Origin: Bacteroidia bacterium
GTDB lineage: Bacteria; Bacteroidota; Bacteroidia; Bacteroidales; UBA932
Length of the DNA: 64,000 nucleotides
Reading direction: 5' to 3'
Assembly (NCBI GenBank): GCA_009929175.1
Contig: SABC01000003.1
Location: forward strand, 1-64,000
Shown one piece after another: positions 47,311 through 57,767 of the stretch. The position numbers were made by a program, and so were the translations under genes. Under the pieces are notes generated by a model. The model made no database searches. It had not been told where the DNA came from and saw nothing but the letters and a program-made list of their open reading frames with translations. Every line of letters begins with the position of its first letter. Position 1 is the first letter of the stretch.

Positions 47311-48234
47311 ATGAACCTCCGCCCCTACATAATATCATTCTTATTGACGCTTTTATGCTCAACCTCTTTGATTGCCCAGTTCCAGGGGCAGATGAGACAG
47401 GTTGGTCCTCCGGGGTCTGAGCAACAGCAACAGCAAAACCAGGATACATTATATGCAGGCAGCACAAGGGAGCCCTACTCCCTCAAGAGGTATTTCAAAA
47501 GCCTTGCGGGAAAAGACAGCATGAACATTGCAAGAATGTGGGGAGGTTCACTTTTACTACCTGGCAGCGCGCAGCTATACAACAAGGAGTACTGGAAGAT
47601 ACCGCTGGTTTATGCTTCAATCGGCGGATTTATGTATGCCGGGTACAAAAACAACCTCAAGTGGCTGGACACACACGAAGATAAATACAAGAGCAACCGT
47701 AACCTTTTTTATCTTGGAGCTGCCCTCTCATACTGGGGTTCGGTAATGGACGGAGTGGCAAATTTCCGATATCACCAAAGGGTCTTGCCTGCAAGGGCCT
47801 CTCTTTACTCTGCAATGCTGCCAGGACTTGGACAGGTTTACAACGGTGATTATTGGAAAATCCCCATATTCTACGGAGGCTTCATAGCCACAGGATACTT
47901 CATATCCAGCAACAACGCCCAGTTTAAACGTTACCGGAACATGTACTACCAAACCAGTGATCCTGAGTCAGAAAACTACCAAAAGTTCAACCCCGAGACA
48001 ATGAAATATTACATGGACTCCTACCGGAGGTTCCGTGACTATTCGATACTTGCAGGTATGCTGGTTTATGCCCTCAACATTATAGATGCAAACGTTTTCG
48101 CCCATTTCCAGGATTTTGATGTAAGTGACGACCTTTCGGCATCGTTTGCCCCGGGTATGGTGTTGCCAATCAATCCTGGCCTTGCCTGCAACATAAATCC
48201 TGCAGTAGGCTTTCGTCTGAACATTAAATTTTAA
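47311..48234 (+). CDS. DUF5683-like membrane/outer-envelope protein
   Basis: Signal peptide; AKMWGGSLLLPGSAQLYNKEYWKIPLVYASIGG and repeated AMLPGLGQVYNGDYWKIPIFYGGFIATGYF. ORF track start 47275. Confidence 0.8.
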   Translation: MNLRPYIISFLLTLLCSTSLIAQFQGQMRQVGPPGSEQQQQQNQDTLYAGSTREPYSLKRYFKSLAGKDSMNIARMWGGSLLLPGSAQLYNKEYWKIPLVYASIGGFMYAGYKNNLKWLDTHEDKYKSNRNLFYLGAALSYWGSVMDGVANFRYHQRVLPARASLYSAMLPGLGQVYNGDYWKIPIFYGGFIATGYFISSNNAQFKRYRNMYYQTSDPESENYQKFNPETMKYYMDSYRRFRDYSILAGMLVYALNIIDANVFAHFQDFDVSDDLSASFAPGMVLPINPGLACNINPAVGFRLNIKF

Positions 48235-48258
48235 CCATTTCAATTAAGAAACCATAGA

Positions 48259-49872
48259 ATGAAGAAAACTATCATTACAACATTACTTTCCCTGGTACTC
48301 CTGCTCTCCGCTACCACCTCCTACGGTCAATTTTTCAAAAATATTTTCAACGGAAAGGAGTCAAAAAAGGAGTTGAAACAGGAAATTGGAATTTTGCAAA
48401 GGACGATAGATTCTTTGAGGAGAGAGATGGAAATCAACGCTATCCCATTGATCGACACAATAACCGTAAACGACACAATCAATCCAGGGGGGCTTAGCTT
48501 TTTTGACAGTGGGGACTTCCTTGACCCTGAGGTCCCGACCGACAGCCTTTTGAGTATTTGGTATGTCCAGAATGCGCTGACCCTTGATGATGGCTCTGTA
48601 ATTGACCTTGACAATGAAATCCTGACCACAGATATCCCTGACTCTGTCTTCATAGAGCGGCTAAAAGCAATAAACTCCTTTATACCATTGCCGTACAATA
48701 ATATTGTCAAAAACCACATAATTTACTATACCCAGAGGATTCCCAATAAAATTGATGTAATACTCGGATTATCTGCCTTTTATTTACCACAATTCGAAGA
48801 GATTCTGGACCAGTACGATTTGCCAAAGGAACTCAAGATAATGGCAATCATCGAGTCTGCCCTAAACCCCAAAGCAGTATCCAGGGCAAACGCCAAAGGG
48901 ATGTGGCAATTCATGTACCGGACCGCACTGCAGTACAACCTGAGGATTGACTCCTACGTGGACGAGAGGCTCGACCCGATTGCTTCCGGCCATGCTGCAG
49001 CCAAGTATATGAAAGACTCCTACACAATCTTTGGAGACTGGCTCCTTGCAATTGCCTCCTACAACTGTGGCCCGGGCAACGTCAACAAGGCCATCCGCAG
49101 GGCTGGTTCCAGGGATTTCTGGAAAGTATACCCCTACCTCCCGAGGGAGACTCGTGGGTACGTACCCTCCTTTGTGGCGGCAATGTATACACTCAACTAC
49201 TACAAGGATCACAGGATATCCGCCAGACCAATTCAGATGCCTGCACATGTGGATACCTTTATAATCAAAAGACCTTTGCATTTTGGACAGATTTCGGAAC
49301 TTGTGGGAATTTCAAAGGAGGAGCTGAGCGACCACAATCCACAATACATAAAAGAGATCATCCCAGGCAACGAAAAGGGCAACGTATTGAGACTTCCCTA
49401 TAACTACACAAACCTCTTTATTGACAAGGAGAATGAAATATACACTTTCAAAGACAGCCTGTTCTTCAACCCTATAGTTTTCAATGACAGCAAATCCCAG
49501 GCATCAACAAGCCGCAGTTCGGTTACCCATGTTGTAAAAAGGGGAGAAACATTGAGCCACATAGCACTCCGCTACAGGGTAAGGGTAAGTGACATCCAAT
49601 CCTGGAACAATGTAAGGAGTGTGATACGGCCCGGGCAGAGACTGGTGATATACACAGCAGGAGCCCCGGCAACAGCCTCTTCCGGTTCCTCTGCCCCCGC
49701 CACCAGCACATCCGGAGGCTACGTAATGTACACTGTCAAAAAGGGGGATACCCTATGGGAGATTTCACGACGTTTCGAAGGTGTGAGCCTTAACCAGATA
49801 ATGCAGCTGAACGGCTTTACCCAAAGAAGCAAAATACTTCCCGGAGCAAAGATCAAGATCAAACCAATTTAG
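48259..49872 (+). CDS. Lytic transglycosylase with two LysM domains (MltD-like)
   Basis: SLT domain ALNPKAVSRANAKGMWQFMYRTAL...IASYNCGPGNVNKAI; LysM THVVKRGETLSHIALRYRV and MYTVKKGDTLWEISRRFEG. Confidence 0.94.
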   Translation: MKKTIITTLLSLVLLLSATTSYGQFFKNIFNGKESKKELKQEIGILQRTIDSLRREMEINAIPLIDTITVNDTINPGGLSFFDSGDFLDPEVPTDSLLSIWYVQNALTLDDGSVIDLDNEILTTDIPDSVFIERLKAINSFIPLPYNNIVKNHIIYYTQRIPNKIDVILGLSAFYLPQFEEILDQYDLPKELKIMAIIESALNPKAVSRANAKGMWQFMYRTALQYNLRIDSYVDERLDPIASGHAAAKYMKDSYTIFGDWLLAIASYNCGPGNVNKAIRRAGSRDFWKVYPYLPRETRGYVPSFVAAMYTLNYYKDHRISARPIQMPAHVDTFIIKRPLHFGQISELVGISKEELSDHNPQYIKEIIPGNEKGNVLRLPYNYTNLFIDKENEIYTFKDSLFFNPIVFNDSKSQASTSRSSVTHVVKRGETLSHIALRYRVRVSDIQSWNNVRSVIRPGQRLVIYTAGAPATASSGSSAPATSTSGGYVMYTVKKGDTLWEISRRFEGVSLNQIMQLNGFTQRSKILPGAKIKIKPI

Positions 49873-49882
49873 CACTTGGAGA

Positions 49883-51817
49883 TCAAAGCATCAGGCGTAA
49901 CTGAACCTTGATTTCGCTCTTAACCCTTCCAACGATTGTTTCGTTCCCGTCACCGATCTTATCCCGGTCGGTATAGAGAAATGCACCATATTTAAACCAA
50001 AAATCTACTCTCCCGGAAAAGGATTTGCGGATGTTTATGTACCACCTGTACCCTTTGCCATACATCATTGCGGTCCTGAACTGGTACAAGAGATCCCTTT
50101 CGTAACTGTACAGCCTTGTACTCCAACTCTCCGCCGAGAAGCATGAGATCCTTGCACCAAATTGCAATCCCTTGGATGGCAGGCCGGCAATTGCTTCCTG
50201 GTGCAGGTTGTAACCAATGTTCCCTCCCGGAGCTGTTGCGAGTTGACATCTGGTATGCAATTCTATTGACCGGCCTGCCTTTAGTCTGTAATCAACCCGG
50301 CCCAGAATCCTCTCATTGCTTGAGGTCCCTTGAACGGTTATCCCATGTTTTGAGCCAGCAGGACCGGAGAGTCTGAATGAGAAATAGTGATACTTCTTCC
50401 CGAGCACTCCCTGCAATGTAAGCGTACAGCCATTCCATACATGCTTTTTGTATGCCACTGTTGCTGTCGGGCATCCCTCCGATCCTTTTGGTTTGAGTGT
50501 ACTCATTGGCGAAGAAAAACCCTTATCCCTGTAGCCAAGATCAATAGTGACCAAAGAGTTATCCCTGAACCTCCAGGAAAGACCCGAAGTAACTGCAACG
50601 CTTTTGCAAACATCCAAAGCAACCTCCCCGTACAATATAATTTTTTTGTAAACACCCTTCCAGTGAAAAGAGAGGTTTCCCCTGTTTTTGCCGGCAACCA
50701 AGGCAACCTTTTTTTCCATAGAATCTCTTCCTGCATAGAAATGAGACTCCTTGAGAGCAGCCAATACAATCCCGGCCTTTAATCCATCCCTCTCAAAGGT
50801 TATTGTAGCCGCCCCCATATTCTGCCACAGGTTTCTCTTTCGCTCACGTAATAGCGGGGTGTTATGCAAACCTGTTTTCAACAACGATGTGTATCCTTCC
50901 GGTATTATACGTGCATCCACCCCCCTGGAAGAGAGCATCAGGTCTACTGTGAACTTACCAAAACCAAAAGTGGATGCAATCCCGTTGAATGCCCTGTTCT
51001 CATCTGCCGATCCGTAAGGAGCCGGATCATAATCGTTCTTTACCATTGTCGAAGGATCCGACCCGGTATTTAAAGAAAACCCGTTCCACAACACGAGGCC
51101 CTGCCCCTCCCTTGCTGTGTAGGAACCTACCACCAGGTTCCTTAATAACCTGTCACTTTTGAAACCGACACCTGCAGAGAAAAAATCGACGGACTTTTCG
51201 CCGGGATCCCTCTCCATCGTTACAATTGCAGATGCTCGCCCCGGGATTTCCATCCTGCTCTGCCAGTTGACCATAACCGGATTCCCGAGATACCTTCCTT
51301 CGGGATTCTTTTCATACTCTGTTATTGTCACCGGTGTGTACCCCTTTTTTGATTCGGGTACCACAGAACTTCGGATAACATGGCGGGAAACAAGCCCCTG
51401 AGATTTACCCCCCTCACCATAATTCATAAACTCCGAAATAACCCTTAACTTGAAGGTGTCAATTCCGGGTATCATCCTCAACTCGGCTTTGGAAAAAGGA
51501 ATCCCGTACTTTTCGATGTAACCGGTAAACATGACGGTCTCGAAATGGTCAAGCAGGCCAATCTCTTCCATCTTACGTGCAGTAATTGCATTTGGTTCAA
51601 GGCCTTTTTGCATCATCTGCCACAAAAAGGCCTCAAGTTCCTCCAAATAGCCATCATCCAAAAGATCATTACCATCTTGGTCTTCGATGGTCTTTTCCAG
51701 CAAATCAATAAGGTATGGATGTAAAACACCCTCTCCCCTGTTTTGCGTATAAATGCATTCAACACCACAGGTCATGCTGTACAAACACAGCACAAGCCCA
51801 AAAATCCCACGCCTCAT
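49883..51817 (-). CDS. Secreted helix-hairpin-helix protein with beta-rich, barrel-like C-terminal region
   Basis: N-terminal hydrophobic leader; HhH-like segment FSKAELRMIPGIDTFKLRVI; long region of alternating aromatic/glycine beta strands. Confidence 0.65.
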   Translation of the reverse strand: MRRGIFGLVLCLYSMTCGVECIYTQNRGEGVLHPYLIDLLEKTIEDQDGNDLLDDGYLEELEAFLWQMMQKGLEPNAITARKMEEIGLLDHFETVMFTGYIEKYGIPFSKAELRMIPGIDTFKLRVISEFMNYGEGGKSQGLVSRHVIRSSVVPESKKGYTPVTITEYEKNPEGRYLGNPVMVNWQSRMEIPGRASAIVTMERDPGEKSVDFFSAGVGFKSDRLLRNLVVGSYTAREGQGLVLWNGFSLNTGSDPSTMVKNDYDPAPYGSADENRAFNGIASTFGFGKFTVDLMLSSRGVDARIIPEGYTSLLKTGLHNTPLLRERKRNLWQNMGAATITFERDGLKAGIVLAALKESHFYAGRDSMEKKVALVAGKNRGNLSFHWKGVYKKIILYGEVALDVCKSVAVTSGLSWRFRDNSLVTIDLGYRDKGFSSPMSTLKPKGSEGCPTATVAYKKHVWNGCTLTLQGVLGKKYHYFSFRLSGPAGSKHGITVQGTSSNERILGRVDYRLKAGRSIELHTRCQLATAPGGNIGYNLHQEAIAGLPSKGLQFGARISCFSAESWSTRLYSYERDLLYQFRTAMMYGKGYRWYINIRKSFSGRVDFWFKYGAFLYTDRDKIGDGNETIVGRVKSEIKVQLRLML

Positions 51818-51858
51818 ATCTTCCCCTCATTTTTGTTATTGGCTGTTAAGCCAAATTG

Positions 51859-52383
51859 TTAATTTGTCTTGAACCGGTATTTGATTTCGGACAACTCCTT
51901 GTTGGCCTTCACAATCTTTTCGGCAAGTTCTGCCTTGAACTTCACCATTTTTTCCATAAGTGATGCATCCCCGGTAGCCAGGATCTGGAAAGCCAGGATT
52001 GCTGCATTCCTTGAGTTGTCCAATGCAACTGTTGCAACCGGGATACCTGCAGGCATCTGGAGGATAGAAAGCACAGAATCCCATCCATCTATTGATATTG
52101 AAGATTTTACAGGTACACCAATCACAGGCAGCGGTGTAAAGGCAGCAATCACTCCGGGAAGGTGGGCGGCTCCCCCTGCTCCTGCAATTATCACTTTTAA
52201 CCCCCTTTTGTGGGCTCCTTTGGCAAATTCGGCTACCTGGTCAGGTACCCTGTGTGCCGAAAGGGCATTGATTTCAAATGGTATTTCCATTTGGTCAAGA
52301 AACTCTGCAGCAGCCTTCATGACCGGCATATCGGAGGTACTCCCCATTATAATACTAACTAGTGGATTCATCGTTTTATACAC
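51859..52383 (-). CDS. purE: N5-carboxyaminoimidazole ribonucleotide mutase
   Basis: VSIIMGSTSDMPVMKAAAEFLD, SAHRVPDQVAEFA, IAGAGGAAHLPGVIAAFTPLPVIGVPV. Confidence 0.95.
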   Translation of the reverse strand: MYKTMNPLVSIIMGSTSDMPVMKAAAEFLDQMEIPFEINALSAHRVPDQVAEFAKGAHKRGLKVIIAGAGGAAHLPGVIAAFTPLPVIGVPVKSSISIDGWDSVLSILQMPAGIPVATVALDNSRNAAILAFQILATGDASLMEKMVKFKAELAEKIVKANKELSEIKYRFKTN

Positions 52384-52439
52384 AAAATTGGTTTAGGACA
52401 AAAATAATGATTAATTTCGCCGACACAAATATTTTAAGT

Positions 52440-52988
52440 ATGGAACGCATTAAACTACATGACAAAGAGTTTCGTATTTTTATTCCTTACTCAAAAATAG
52501 AGGAGGCAATAAAGGAGGTTGCTGCGCAGTTAAACAAGGATTACAAGGACAAAGAGATGCCCATTTTCCTCTCTGTGCTCAACGGCTCGTTCATGTTTTC
52601 TGCAGACCTATTGAAAAACATTGATTTCCAATGCGAAATTTCTTTCATAAAACTCTCTTCCTATAGTGGCACCAGTACAACCGGAGAGATCCGGGAGGTT
52701 CTCGGCATAACAACTTCCGTAGAAGGGAGGGACGTTGTGGTTTTGGAAGATATTGTCGATACCGGCAATACTGTGGAGGAGCTTGACCGTATACTCAGGG
52801 AACAGGGAGCCCGCTCTGTTAAAATCTGCACCCTTTTGCTCAAGCCGGAGGCCTACCACAAATCGTTGCCAATCGATTACGTCGCACTTGAAATACCCAG
52901 CGATTTCATTGTCGGCTACGGGCTTGATTACGACGAGCTGGGTAGACAATACAAGGATATATACGTTCTTGATATACCTAAAAATTAG
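52440..52988 (+). CDS. hpt: Hypoxanthine phosphoribosyltransferase
   Basis: VLNGSFMFSADLLKNI, KLSSYSGTSTTGEIREVLG, VVVLEDIVDTGNTVEEL. ORF track start 52362. Confidence 0.93.
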   Translation: MERIKLHDKEFRIFIPYSKIEEAIKEVAAQLNKDYKDKEMPIFLSVLNGSFMFSADLLKNIDFQCEISFIKLSSYSGTSTTGEIREVLGITTSVEGRDVVVLEDIVDTGNTVEELDRILREQGARSVKICTLLLKPEAYHKSLPIDYVALEIPSDFIVGYGLDYDELGRQYKDIYVLDIPKN

Positions 52989-52990
52989 TA

Positions 52991-53569
52991 ATGAAATATT
53001 ATATTATCTTTGGTCCTCCGGGTGCCGGCAAGGGCACCCAATCATTTTTACTTACCGAAAGATACCAGTTCAGGCACATATCTACCGGCCAGCTTTTGCG
53101 AGATGAGATCGCAAAAGGCAGTGAAGTTGGCAAAATAGCAAAAGAGGTCATCGACAGGGGCAAATTTGTAGAAGATTCTTTGGTTATGGATATGATACGA
53201 CATGAGATCTGCAATGCCAAAGAAGGGACCAAGGGATTTATCTTTGACGGATTTCCCAGAACCATCAGTCAGGCAGAGGCTTTTGACCAAATGCTCAAAA
53301 AGATGGGGTGCAAAGAGTTGAGCGGAGTCCTCTCCCTTGAGGTGGCAGACAGCGTTATTGTTGAAAGAATTCAAAAAAGGGCCAGGATAGAGGGGAGGGA
53401 AGATGACTCTTCCATTGAGACAATACTCAGGAGGATAAAAACATACCATACGAAAACAGAACCTCTTATAAACTATTATAAGGAACAGGGCAAATACCAT
53501 CCTGTAAGGGGAGAGAGAAGCGTGGAAGAGATATTTGAAGGTATTTGCAAAATAATTGATAACATTTAA
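52991..53569 (+). CDS. adk: Adenylate kinase
   Basis: YIIFGPPGAGKGTQSFLLTERY, HISTGQLLRDEIAKG, GFIFDGFPRTISQAEAFD. Confidence 0.96.
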   Translation: MKYYIIFGPPGAGKGTQSFLLTERYQFRHISTGQLLRDEIAKGSEVGKIAKEVIDRGKFVEDSLVMDMIRHEICNAKEGTKGFIFDGFPRTISQAEAFDQMLKKMGCKELSGVLSLEVADSVIVERIQKRARIEGREDDSSIETILRRIKTYHTKTEPLINYYKEQGKYHPVRGERSVEEIFEGICKIIDNI

Positions 53570-54565
53570 ATGAGCAACAATTCCAATTTCGTGGATTACG
53601 TCAGGATCTTTTGTGCTTCGGGCAACGGAGGCAAGGGTTCAATGCATCTGCGCAGGGAAAAATTCATTCCCAAAGGAGGACCCGACGGTGGGGACGGAGG
53701 AAGGGGCGGACATGTGATACTAAGGGGCAACTCGCAGTACTGGACATTGATCCATCTGAAATACCGCAAACATATCAGGGCAGAGCACGGGGGAGCCGGC
53801 AGCGGTGCACTCAGGCACGGGGCGGACGGTGAGGACATAATCCTTGATGTTCCTCTCGGCACTGTAGCCAAGGTGGCCGACACGCAGGAGATTCTTTTCG
53901 AAATCACAAACGAAGGAGAAGAGATTACCCTTGTACAGGGAGGCCGGGGAGGAAAAGGAAATGCATTTTTCAAATCTTCCACAAACCAGACCCCGCGTTA
54001 CTCCCAGCCCGGAGAAGAGGGGCAGGAAAACTGGTTCATATTGGAGCTAAAAGTATTGGCCGATGTTGGTTTGGTAGGATTCCCGAATGCCGGCAAATCT
54101 ACTTTGCTCTCCAAACTCTCCGCCGCAAAACCTAAGATTGCAGACTATCCCTTCACAACCCTCGAACCAAACCTTGGAATTGTTGAATACCGGGACCACA
54201 GATCTTTTGTAATGGCAGATATTCCGGGTATAATCGAAGGTGCACACGAAGGGCGTGGCCTTGGGCTCAGGTTTCTGCGGCATATCGAGAGAAACTCCAT
54301 GTTGCTGTTCATGATTCCTGCCGATTCAAAAGATATTGCAAAGGAGTACAAAATCTTGCTTAAGGAGCTCAAGATGTACAACCCCGAACTTTTGGACAAA
54401 GAGTGTATCCTGGCTGTTACTAAAAGCGATATGCTGGATGCCGAGCTGGAATCGATGCTCAAACGTTCCCTGCCTAAAAAAATTCCGTATATTTTCATAT
54501 CTTCGTACTCAGGCAAAGGCCTTGAGCAATTAAAAGACATGCTCTGGGAGAGCCTTAACAAATAA
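53570..54565 (+). CDS. obg: GTPase Obg
   Basis: [80 protein letters not shown]. Confidence 0.96.
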   Translation: MSNNSNFVDYVRIFCASGNGGKGSMHLRREKFIPKGGPDGGDGGRGGHVILRGNSQYWTLIHLKYRKHIRAEHGGAGSGALRHGADGEDIILDVPLGTVAKVADTQEILFEITNEGEEITLVQGGRGGKGNAFFKSSTNQTPRYSQPGEEGQENWFILELKVLADVGLVGFPNAGKSTLLSKLSAAKPKIADYPFTTLEPNLGIVEYRDHRSFVMADIPGIIEGAHEGRGLGLRFLRHIERNSMLLFMIPADSKDIAKEYKILLKELKMYNPELLDKECILAVTKSDMLDAELESMLKRSLPKKIPYIFISSYSGKGLEQLKDMLWESLNK

Positions 54566-54577
54566 AAACGCCCGCCC

Positions 54578-55162
54578 ATGGAATGGCTTTTGGAAGCAGA
54601 CTACTCCATATTGCTTTTTTTAAACGGCCTTCATTCTCCTTTTTTTGACTGGCTGATGATGCTTTTGACAGCACCCGAACCATGGATTCCCCTATATTTT
54701 GCCATAGCTTCATTTATTGTCTACTATTACGGCTACAAAAAAGGAGACTACAAATATTCATTTGCCTTAATTGCCGGTGCTATACTCACTTTTGCCCTGA
54801 CCGACATGGGGAGCTCAGCAATCAAGGATTACTTCGAACGGCTCAGGCCTGGCCATGACCCCAGACTTGAGGGTCTTGTAAGGCTCCTGGACGGAAAAGG
54901 GGGCATGTATGGATTCATCTCCTCCCACGCCTCAAATGTGTTTGGATTGGCAACAATCACCTCACTTGCATTCAGGAAAAGATGGTACTCGGCAACCATA
55001 CTGATATGGGCCGCCGGTGTCTCCTACAGCCGGATTTACGTGGGTCGCCACTTCCCTTCCGATGTAGTTGCAGGGGCTCTTTTTGGTTTTTTTGCCGGCC
55101 TCATCTTTTACAAACTGGTATCTCATTTTTTTCTAAAAAGTAAAATCAAATGTACTACATAA
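54578..55162 (+). CDS. PAP2 family phosphatase
   Basis: KDYFERLRPGHDP, FISSHASNVFGLA, SRIYVGRHFPSDVVAGALFG. Confidence 0.92.
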   Translation: MEWLLEADYSILLFLNGLHSPFFDWLMMLLTAPEPWIPLYFAIASFIVYYYGYKKGDYKYSFALIAGAILTFALTDMGSSAIKDYFERLRPGHDPRLEGLVRLLDGKGGMYGFISSHASNVFGLATITSLAFRKRWYSATILIWAAGVSYSRIYVGRHFPSDVVAGALFGFFAGLIFYKLVSHFFLKSKIKCTT

Positions 55163-56142
55163 TTGACAACTCAACCGATCCACAATGGAACCTGGCTGCC
55201 GAAGAGTACCTGTTCAAAAAATTTTCTAAACCCGTGTTCCGGCTTTGGAGAAACAAGCCATCCATAATCATTGGTCTTCACCAGAATGCATTTGCCGAAA
55301 TCAACCTGGATTATGTAAAATCCAACAACATACCTGTTATCAGACGTCTTTCGGGCGGCGGAGCTGTATTCCACGACCTCGGTAACGTGAACTTCACATT
55401 CATAGACAACAAGATCCCCGGGGAGGAGACTCCTGCAATGTTTGCACGCTTTACCAGACCTATAATAGATGCCCTGGCCGGCCTTGGTATAAAAGCATCA
55501 TTGAAAGGACGCAATGACCTGGTAATTGAAGACAGGAAGTTTTCCGGAAATGCCGTTGCCGTGTACAAAGAGAGAATATTGCAACACGGCACCCTGCTCT
55601 TTTCGGCATCGATGGCAAACCTTTCGGAGGCTCTTGCAAACCGTCCGGAACACTTCAAGGGCAAAGCGGTACAGTCCAACAGGGCAAGGGTAGCAAATAT
55701 AAGTGAACATCTGTCACAACCTATGAGTGTCGATGAGTTTGTAACTTATATGGAACAATACATAACAGGTGGCAACTCCTCAAAGTACACCCGTTACAAC
55801 TACACCTCCGAGGATCTTTCGGAGATATCCAGGCTTACTATGGAAAAATACAGCCTTGATTCCTGGAACTTTGGATCTTCCCCCAATTACGGTTATTCAA
55901 AAACGTCCCGCTTCGAATGGGGAATCCTTGAGTTATACATGGAGGTAAACAAAGGGATAATCGAGGATATCAGGTTTTTCGGGAGTTACTTTTTCACAAA
56001 GGAGACCGAGCAATTGGAAAAACTATTGAAAGGCTCTCCACACACCTTTGAAGCCATTAACGAAGTGGCAGAAAAAACAAACCTCTCCGATTATTTCAGC
56101 AATATAACCGGAGAGGAGTTCTTAAGCATGTTCTGGCAATAA
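55150..56142 (+). CDS. lplA: Lipoate--protein ligase
   Basis: PQWNLAAEEYLFK, VIRRLSGGGAVFHDLGNVNFTFI, LVIEDRKFSGNAVAVYKERILQHGTLLF. Confidence 0.92.
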   Translation: MYYIIDNSTDPQWNLAAEEYLFKKFSKPVFRLWRNKPSIIIGLHQNAFAEINLDYVKSNNIPVIRRLSGGGAVFHDLGNVNFTFIDNKIPGEETPAMFARFTRPIIDALAGLGIKASLKGRNDLVIEDRKFSGNAVAVYKERILQHGTLLFSASMANLSEALANRPEHFKGKAVQSNRARVANISEHLSQPMSVDEFVTYMEQYITGGNSSKYTRYNYTSEDLSEISRLTMEKYSLDSWNFGSSPNYGYSKTSRFEWGILELYMEVNKGIIEDIRFFGSYFFTKETEQLEKLLKGSPHTFEAINEVAEKTNLSDYFSNITGEEFLSMFWQ

Positions 56143-56163
56143 TAGTTGCCAGGGATTGGGGCT

Positions 56164-56457
56164 TTATTTATCTCTTTTCTTTTCCTTTACCTTTACGAGC
56201 AGGTCTTTCAATACTGCGATACAGTCTACAACAGCATCTTCAAATGTTTGTGCATGTCGCTCCACAACCAGGTCATTGCCTGGCGAAATCACCTTCATCA
56301 ACACATTCTTGTTCTCGAAATCAGGCAATAGGCTCAGTGTCACCTCCACACTTTGAATTTCTTCATAAAACTTTGGAAGCTTGGCCAGTTTTTTCTCAAT
56401 AAAACCGATCAATTTACTGTCTGCGTCAAATTTGAGTGACTGAATTCTAATGTCCAT
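56164..56457 (-). CDS. hpf: Ribosome hibernation-promoting factor, HPF/YfiA family
   Basis: MDIRIQSLKFDADSKLIGFIEKKLAKLPKF...FEDAVVDCIAVLKDLLVKVKEK. Confidence 0.9.
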   Translation of the reverse strand: MDIRIQSLKFDADSKLIGFIEKKLAKLPKFYEEIQSVEVTLSLLPDFENKNVLMKVISPGNDLVVERHAQTFEDAVVDCIAVLKDLLVKVKEKKRDK

Positions 56458-56458
56458 G

Positions 56459-57397
56459 TTAACCTCCTTTTTTTGCTCTTGGATGAGCGGTTAAAAATAC
56501 TTTCTTGAGCTGCTCGAAAGAGTTATGTGTGTAAACCTGGGTTGCCGCCAGAGAGGAGTGGCCCAGGAGCTCTTTAATGCTGTTGAGGTCTGCCCCGTTG
56601 TTAAGCAAATGGGTTGCAAGAGTATGCCTTAGCACATGAGGACTTTTTTTCCCGCTAAACCCCTCTACACCCGAAAGCTCCCTCTTCACTACTTTATTAA
56701 CAAACGAGAGATACATTGGTTGCCCGTTGTCTGTCAAAAAAAGGTACTTTCCCGGATTATCCGGATAAAAATCTCCAAGCAGAGAGATATACCTCTGCAG
56801 CAAACCAGTAATTGTTGACGGCACCGGGACTTCCCTGGACTTGTCACCTTTGCCGGTTACCCTGAGTACCCCTCTGGCAAAATCAAGGTCGTAAACCCTG
56901 GAAGACGCCAGCTCTGCCCTCCTTATACCGGTACAATAAAGCAGACGGATCATAACCGCGTCCCTTAAATGTAAAAAATCGTCAGGATAGGTATCCTCGG
57001 ACTCCTCCTTGAGGCTTTCATCCTTTTGGAAATAGCCCTCCATAGCTGCCTGGGTGTAGAAAAGAGGAAGTTTTTTCTCCCTTTTGGGACGGTGCATCTT
57101 CTTTACCGGATTGGACTCAATAGTCCCTTTTTTTACAAGGAAACCACAATAGGTACTGATTGCCGACAGTTTCAGATTGACCGTCACTGGTGAAAGGCCT
57201 CTTTTGAGCAACTGGGCCGTAAATGCCCGGATATTGGCCGGAACCAAAAGGGATTTTTCATTTTCGCCAGGAATGGCAGAGAGGAAATCAAACAACTCCC
57301 CTACACTTTTTTCATAGATTTCAAGTGTCCGGGGGGAGTACCTTTTTTGTACCCGCAGATAGTTGGCAAAAAGCTCTTTCGAATTCATAATCCGCAC
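56459..57397 (-). CDS. Tyrosine recombinase (XerC/XerD-like)
   Basis: RLLYCTGIRRAEL, HVLRHTLATHLLNNGADLNSIKELLGHSSLAATQVYTHNS (R..HxxR..H..Y); sits in a housekeeping hpf-rpsU neighbourhood. Confidence 0.93.
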   Translation of the reverse strand: MRIMNSKELFANYLRVQKRYSPRTLEIYEKSVGELFDFLSAIPGENEKSLLVPANIRAFTAQLLKRGLSPVTVNLKLSAISTYCGFLVKKGTIESNPVKKMHRPKREKKLPLFYTQAAMEGYFQKDESLKEESEDTYPDDFLHLRDAVMIRLLYCTGIRRAELASSRVYDLDFARGVLRVTGKGDKSREVPVPSTITGLLQRYISLLGDFYPDNPGKYLFLTDNGQPMYLSFVNKVVKRELSGVEGFSGKKSPHVLRHTLATHLLNNGADLNSIKELLGHSSLAATQVYTHNSFEQLKKVFLTAHPRAKKGG

Positions 57398-57465
57398 CTA
57401 ATTTACAAAAAAAAAGAGCGTGCTGCAAATTGCAGACGCCCTTCGGGAAATATTCCTTTACAGAT

Positions 57466-57657
57466 TTACTCTTCGTTGAGACGCAGAGATTGTACATAAG
57501 CTGCCTTCTTAACTTCGTCCCTTCTCTTAACGGACTTCTTCACAAATGTCTTCCTGCTACGCAACTCACGGATTGTACCGGTTTTCTCGAACTTACGTTT
57601 GAACTTCTTGAGAGCCCTTTCAATATTTTCGCCCTCTTTGATTGGTACTATAATCAT
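57466..57657 (-). CDS. rpsU: 30S ribosomal protein S21
   Basis: MIIVPIKEGENIERALKKFKRKFEKTGTIRELRSRKTFVKKSVKRRDEVKKAAYVQ. Confidence 0.96.
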   Translation of the reverse strand: MIIVPIKEGENIERALKKFKRKFEKTGTIRELRSRKTFVKKSVKRRDEVKKAAYVQSLRLNEE

Positions 57658-57767
57658 ATTCTACACACCTCCTTTTGTCAGGCCGCAAAATTAGACATAT
57701 TTTTTTTAACCCACAATATATTGCCTAAAATTTATTAAATTTGTATTTTATTAAAAATAAAACCTTT

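Noticed and set aside
56459-57397. Mobile-element integrase
   Set aside because: The tyrosine recombinase is XerC/D-like and sits between hpf and rpsU in an ordinary housekeeping setting, with no attachment-site or cargo signal.
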